A stretch of 16,701 nucleotides of DNA, taken from the NCBI GenBank assembly GCA_047631095.1, contig JBLHZD010000054.1, positions 1 to 16,701 on the forward strand, written 5' to 3'. Origin of the DNA: JABJJH01 sp047631095. GTDB lineage: Bacteria > Pseudomonadota > Alphaproteobacteria > UBA8366 > GCA-2717185. The notes below the pieces were generated by a model that saw only the letters and a list, made by a program, of their open reading frames with translations, ran no database searches and had not been told where the DNA came from. Positions 12,959 to 16,701 of this stretch are shown one piece after another. A program made the position numbers and the translations under genes. Position 1 is the stretch's first letter; each line of letters opens with the position of its first letter.

Positions 12959-14991
12959 TCGAACAGAAAAACGTAATTCTCGCGGTTGCGGTTTCGATCG
13001 TCATCCTGCTGGGCTGGCAGTATTTTTATGAAACGCCGCGCCTGGAGGAACAACAGGCGCGGATTGAGCTGCAACAAAAAGAAGAGGCCGCGCAAAACGC
13101 CAAGCTTGGCGTGACATTGTCCGGGTCTCCTGTTGGAAGTGCGCCTGCTGACGGCTCCGCTATTGTCGGCGCCGCGCCTGCGACCGGCGGATCCGCCGGG
13201 TCTTCCGCGCCGCGTCTGGGCGTTGATATGTCCGCATCGAACCCCGGTCATGCGTCGGGCCTGACCAAGCCGACCGCCTCTCAATCCCGGCAAAAGGCGT
13301 TGAAAGAGACGCCGCGCATTCCCATGGAATCAGATCGCCTTACGGGCTCGATCTCGCTGGTGGGCGGGCGTATTGATGACGTCGTCCTGCACGATTATCG
13401 CGAGGAACTCGACAAGGATAGCCCTGAAATCGTGCTGCTCTGGCCGACCAGGACCGAACAGCCCTATTACGCGGAGTTCGGCTGGATTGGCGATGGGGTC
13501 ACGCTGCCAAACGCGGAGACGGTGTGGACCCCGCGCGGATCGCGCCTGACGCCAAAGACGCCACTGTTGCTGACCTGGGACAATGGCGCAGGACTTGTTT
13601 TTGAACGCCGTTACAGTATCGACGACAATTACATGGTGACGCTGACCCAGCGGGTTAAGAACAACACGTCGAAAGAGTTGTCGCTGGCGCCCTATGGTTT
13701 GTTATCGCGCACCGGCACGCCCGACCTTCTCGGGTTCTACATCCTGCATGAAGGCTTGCTTGGCGTTTTCGACGATACGTTGAAGGAAGTTGATTATTCC
13801 GATTTGCGCGACGATGGCGCCCAACGGCAAAGCTCGACCGGCGGCTGGCTCGGCATTACTGATAAATACTGGCTGGCGGCGCTGATCCCGGATCAGAAGG
13901 TCAAGGTTCAAACCAGCTTTTTGCCCGGCCGTCGCGGTAATTTTGACATCTATCAGGCGGATTATCTGGCGCCAGCGCTGGTGGCGAAATCCGGTGGCGT
14001 CATCGAGACAACGAATAGTCTGTTCGCCGGCGCCAAGGAAGTCGAAATTCTGGACATGTACGAGACCGAGCGCGGCGTTGCGCGGTTTGACCTCGCGGTC
14101 GATTTTGGTTGGTTCTATTTCCTGACCAAACCAATTTTCTACATGATCATCTGGTTGAACAATCATCTGGGCAATTTTGGCCTCGCCATTCTGGCGCTGA
14201 CAGTCATGATCAAGTTGGCGTTCTTTCCACTGGCCAATAAATCCTATGTCTCCATGAGCCGTATGAAGAAGCTGCAACCCAGACTGGTTGAGCTGCGGGA
14301 GCGCCATGGCGATGATCGACAGGGTATGAACCAGGCGATGATGGCGCTGTACAAGACCGAGAAGGTCAATCCGGCGGCGGGTTGTTTGCCCATGCTGGTG
14401 CAAATTCCGGTGTTTTTCGCCCTGTACAAGGTGCTGTTCGTGTCCATCGAAATGCGCCACGCGCCGTTCTATGGCTGGATACACGATCTCTCCGCGCCCG
14501 ACCCCCTTGGAATTCTGACTGGCTTCGGCTTGTTCCCCTGGGAGGTTCCCGCGACCTATGATTTCCTGAACTTGGGCATCTGGCCGCTGATCATGGGGGT
14601 GAGCATGTTCCTGCAACAGCGTCTGAACCCGGCGCCAGCAGACCCGGTGCAAGCGAAGATTTTCATGTTCATGCCGATCATGTTCACTTTCCTGTTGGCC
14701 AAATTTCCGGCGGGACTGGTAATTTACTGGGCGTGGAACAACGTTTTGTCGATGTCGCAGCAATGGATCATCATGCGCCGTATGGGCGTCTCGGTGAGCG
14801 GGGGATCCACCCAGGCTGCGCCAACGCCGAGCGCGCCGCCAAGAGGCGGTAGCAATAGCGGTAAAGGTGGCAAAGGCGCCAAAAGCGCGAAAAAAGATAA
14901 AGCCGCCAAAAACGCCAAAACAGACGGTGATGATTCGGGCGATAATTCAGGTGAAAATTCGGACGACAATTCGAAGGGGAAAAAAAGCTGA
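12955..14991 (+). CDS. yidC: Membrane protein insertase YidC
   Basis: YidC inserts and folds inner-membrane proteins, alone or with SecYEG. At 678 residues it is longer than the usual 560-600. The N-terminal membrane anchor (about 7-22) is followed by a Gly/Ala/Ser-rich linker to about residue 120, then the periplasmic beta-sandwich domain. The insertase core starts near 383 (FGWFYFLTKPIFYMIIWL) and includes MIKLAFFPLANKSYVSMSRM, where Lys holds the place of the groove Arg of E. coli, and NPAAGCLPMLVQIPVFFALYKVLF. The last 65 residues are a low-complexity cytoplasmic tail: Lys-rich, then Asp/Glu/Ser-rich, ending KGKKS. Such tails in other bacteria help ribosome contact. Its TGA overlaps the proposed CTG start of engB. 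Confidence 0.96.
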   Translation: MIEQKNVILAVAVSIVILLGWQYFYETPRLEEQQARIELQQKEEAAQNAKLGVTLSGSPVGSAPADGSAIVGAAPATGGSAGSSAPRLGVDMSASNPGHASGLTKPTASQSRQKALKETPRIPMESDRLTGSISLVGGRIDDVVLHDYREELDKDSPEIVLLWPTRTEQPYYAEFGWIGDGVTLPNAETVWTPRGSRLTPKTPLLLTWDNGAGLVFERRYSIDDNYMVTLTQRVKNNTSKELSLAPYGLLSRTGTPDLLGFYILHEGLLGVFDDTLKEVDYSDLRDDGAQRQSSTGGWLGITDKYWLAALIPDQKVKVQTSFLPGRRGNFDIYQADYLAPALVAKSGGVIETTNSLFAGAKEVEILDMYETERGVARFDLAVDFGWFYFLTKPIFYMIIWLNNHLGNFGLAILALTVMIKLAFFPLANKSYVSMSRMKKLQPRLVELRERHGDDRQGMNQAMMALYKTEKVNPAAGCLPMLVQIPVFFALYKVLFVSIEMRHAPFYGWIHDLSAPDPLGILTGFGLFPWEVPATYDFLNLGIWPLIMGVSMFLQQRLNPAPADPVQAKIFMFMPIMFTFLLAKFPAGLVIYWAWNNVLSMSQQWIIMRRMGVSVSGGSTQAAPTPSAPPRGGSNSGKGGKGAKSAKKDKAAKNAKTDGDDSGDNSGENSDDNSKGKKS

Positions 14992-15653
14992 GCGAGAACC
15001 TGTCGCCGGACGACATCGGTCCGGAAGATATCGAAGGCGGTCGTAAGCTCTTCGCCCAACCCTGCACCTTTATCAAAGGTGTGGTGGATATGGCGGGATT
15101 GCCGCCTGATTCGATTCCCGAGATCGCCTTTGCGGGACGGTCCAATGTTGGTAAATCCAGCCTCGTCAACGCGCTGACCAGTCGCAGGACGCTGGCGCGC
15201 ACCAGTAATACGCCCGGCCGGACACAGGAATTGAACTTCTTCGATCTGGGCGAACGCCTGACAATGGTCGATCTGCCCGGGTATGGCTTCGCCCGCGCGC
15301 CGAGAGAAACGGTCCGGCAATGGACGTCGCTGGTTTATGATTATTTGCGCGGCCGGGTTGGTTTGCGCATGGTGTGCCTGTTGATCGATTCACGCCACGG
15401 GTTGAAAAAGGCCGATGACGAGGTGCTGGATCTGCTCGATAAGGCTGCGGTCGCGTATCAGGTTGTTTTGACCAAGACCGACAAGGTGAAGGCGTCGGCG
15501 TTGGAAAAAGTGATTAAGTCGGTGGAGGCCAGCCTGCGCAAGCACCCGGCCGCTGCGCCGACGGTGATCGCGACAAGCGCCAACAAAGGCGTTGGGGTGC
15601 CCGAATTGCGCGCCAAATTGCATATGCTGGCGGCGGCGCGGCCTTTAAGCTAA
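14988..15653 (+). CDS. engB: Ribosome biogenesis GTP-binding protein EngB/YihA/YsxC
   Basis: A GTPase needed for late large-subunit assembly. Counted from the proposed start (221 residues), it has AFAGRSNVGKSS (47-58, P-loop), NTPGRTQELNFF (74-85, switch I with T75), DLPGYGFA (95-102), TKTD (162-165) and SAN (197-199). The start is unusual. The conserved N-terminal stretch LFAQPCTFIKG is in frame, yet the only ATG, GTG and TTG codons lie downstream of it (GTG 15081 and later), and the frame is closed upstream by TGA at 14952. A CTG at 14988 gives MSENLSPDDIGPED, overlaps the yidC stop as CTGA, and has AAGGGG seven bases upstream. I therefore place the start there. A start at 15081 would cut off about 31 residues. 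Confidence 0.9.
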   Translation: MSENLSPDDIGPEDIEGGRKLFAQPCTFIKGVVDMAGLPPDSIPEIAFAGRSNVGKSSLVNALTSRRTLARTSNTPGRTQELNFFDLGERLTMVDLPGYGFARAPRETVRQWTSLVYDYLRGRVGLRMVCLLIDSRHGLKKADDEVLDLLDKAAVAYQVVLTKTDKVKASALEKVIKSVEASLRKHPAAAPTVIATSANKGVGVPELRAKLHMLAAARPLS

Positions 15654-15737
15654 ATTCCGGTACGCTAGATTCTGGAAATAAATTTTACGCGCGAATATTT
15701 CGTTCCTATCCCATTTCACTCAACAGACGCAAAAACC

Positions 15738-16646
15738 ATGAGCACACAGAACAAGCACCAACGCGACGAATGGCTCGAAAAAGCCGGGATCCTGACCGAA
15801 GCGTTGCCATTTATGCGCCGCTATGCGGGCAAGACGATTGTCATCAAATATGGCGGCCATGCGATGGGCGACGCGTCGCTGGCGCGAATTTTCGCGCGCG
15901 ATGTGGTGCTGCTGAAGCAGGTCGGCGTTAACCCGGTCATTGTCCATGGCGGCGGCCCGCAAATTGGCGCGATGTTGGAGCGCATGGCGATCAAGAGCGA
16001 ATTTATCGATGGGTTGCGCGTGACCGACAAGGCGGCGGTGGAAATCGTCGAAATGGTGCTGTCCGGCCAGATCAACAAACAGATCGTCGCCGCGCTCACT
16101 GAAGTTGGCGGCCGCGCGATTGGCCTGTCGGGCAAGGATGGCGGCTTGATTCAGGCGACCAAGCTGCAACGCAAACGCCGCGATCCGGACTCAAATATCG
16201 AAAAAGTCCTCGATCTGGGCTTCGTCGGCGAACCGACGACGGTCGATCCGCACGTGCTGGATGTTCTGGCGGCGTCTGATTTTATCCCCGTCGTGGCGCC
16301 CATCGGCATCGGCGCGGATGGCGAGACCTATAACATTAACGCTGATACGGTGGCGGGCGCGGTCGCGGTGGCGGTGAAGGCCGAGCGACTGCTGATGCTG
16401 ACCGACGTCGAAGGCGTTTTGGACAAGGACGGCGCGTTAATAGGCGAAATGAGCGTCAACGACGCCCATGACCGTCGCGAGGACGGCACTGTGAGCGGCG
16501 GCATGATTCCCAAGGTTGAAACCTGCGTTGACGCGATCAATGGCGGCGTCGGGGGCGCGGTTATTGTGGATGGTCGGGCGCCACATGCGGTCCTGCTGGA
16601 AATATTCACCGAGCATGGGTCCGGCACCATGATTCGCAAAGGTTAG
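15738..16646 (+). CDS. argB: Acetylglutamate kinase
   Basis: ArgB phosphorylates N-acetylglutamate with ATP in the second step of arginine synthesis. The 302 residues show IKYGGHAMGD (35-44, phosphate-binding glycine loop), VIVHGGGPQIG, GKDGGLIQA, and the C-terminal YNINADTVAGAVAVAVKAERLLMLTDVEGVL with GGMIPKVETC, all standard. The N-terminal helix (MSTQNKHQRDEWLEKAGILTE) is of the type found in hexameric, arginine-sensitive enzymes, so feedback inhibition is likely but inferred. The ATG at 15738 has no clear ribosome site (CGCAAAAACC upstream). It lies 84 bp after engB in the same direction; the gap shows no clear terminator or promoter, so cotranscription is possible. Confidence 0.96.
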   Translation: MSTQNKHQRDEWLEKAGILTEALPFMRRYAGKTIVIKYGGHAMGDASLARIFARDVVLLKQVGVNPVIVHGGGPQIGAMLERMAIKSEFIDGLRVTDKAAVEIVEMVLSGQINKQIVAALTEVGGRAIGLSGKDGGLIQATKLQRKRRDPDSNIEKVLDLGFVGEPTTVDPHVLDVLAASDFIPVVAPIGIGADGETYNINADTVAGAVAVAVKAERLLMLTDVEGVLDKDGALIGEMSVNDAHDRREDGTVSGGMIPKVETCVDAINGGVGGAVIVDGRAPHAVLLEIFTEHGSGTMIRKG

Positions 16647-16657
16647 CGCAAACCGCC

Positions 16658-16701
16658 ATGACACGTCGCATTCGCGCCCCCTTTCATAAACTGGACGCCT
16701 G
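16658..16701 (+). CDS. Start of a further gene, cut by window edge (possibly HAD-type pyrimidine 5'-nucleotidase)
   Basis: An ATG 11 bp after the argB stop opens a frame reading MTRRIRAPFHKLDA to the window end. In many alphaproteobacteria argB is followed by a HAD-family pyrimidine 5'-nucleotidase whose N-terminus has a short basic stretch, then a proline-Phe and a Leu-Asp-x-Trp before the DLDNTLY motif. The visible residues are compatible, but the catalytic motif lies outside the window. The assignment rests mainly on gene order. Confidence 0.4.
   Translation, partial: MTRRIRAPFHKLDA

Noticed and set aside
13702..14763. 353-codon minus-strand frame inside yidC
   Set aside because: It is the antisense of a strongly conserved gene in GC-rich DNA, rich in His, Gln and Arg with no family motif, so it is a shadow frame.

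Overview
The window is GC-rich and looks like the chromosome of an alphaproteobacterium. The strongest evidence is the block rpmH-rnpA-yidD-yidC-engB-argB with alphaproteobacterial-type proteins: a long YidC with Lys in the usual Arg position of its groove helix, and an EngB with an N-terminal LFAQPC-type extension. The panB-panC pair and the IS3-type fragment fit this. No exact genus can be named from sequence alone.

Region 1 (1-2770) is decaying accessory DNA. It opens with the end of an IS3-family element reading leftwards out of the window. The element abuts a TPR/2-oxoglutarate oxygenase gene that has lost its 5' end and also carries a one-base frameshift in a C tract near its 3' end. 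Next come an SDR gene (minus) and an F420/LLM-type oxidoreductase gene (plus). Both lack their N-termini and are joined head to head near position 1880, as if one deletion removed the shared divergent promoter and both starts. Two palindromic elements lie between the oxygenase and the SDR.

Region 2 (2770-4550, minus) is panB-panC, two steps of pantothenate synthesis. Region 3 (4551-8033) is a small oxidative catabolism cluster: a NicC-like FAD aromatic hydroxylase and a TauD/TfdA-type dioxygenase on the plus strand, facing a luciferase-like flavin monooxygenase on the minus strand. The 297-bp gap before the hydroxylase holds several short palindromes that look like operators.

Region 4 (8034-11904) has an RlmI-type 23S rRNA methyltransferase (plus), then a sensor histidine kinase and a VTT/DedA-like membrane protein (minus). 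The 211-bp gap between methyltransferase and kinase is the most unusual non-coding stretch. It has a 28-bp tandem duplication of a hairpin, then a nested multi-stem structure that on the minus strand is preceded by a TATAAT box and followed by a T-rich stretch, so it may be a small RNA gene or an elaborate terminator.

Region 5 (11905-16701, plus) starts with a good sigma70-type promoter and runs rpmH, rnpA, yidD, yidC, engB, argB and the first codons of a further gene. rnpA/yidD and yidD/yidC overlap by one and four bases. engB has no ATG, GTG or TTG that would keep its conserved N-terminus and seems to start at a CTG overlapping the yidC stop. These genes link ribosomal protein L34, RNase P, membrane insertion, ribosome assembly GTPase and arginine synthesis.
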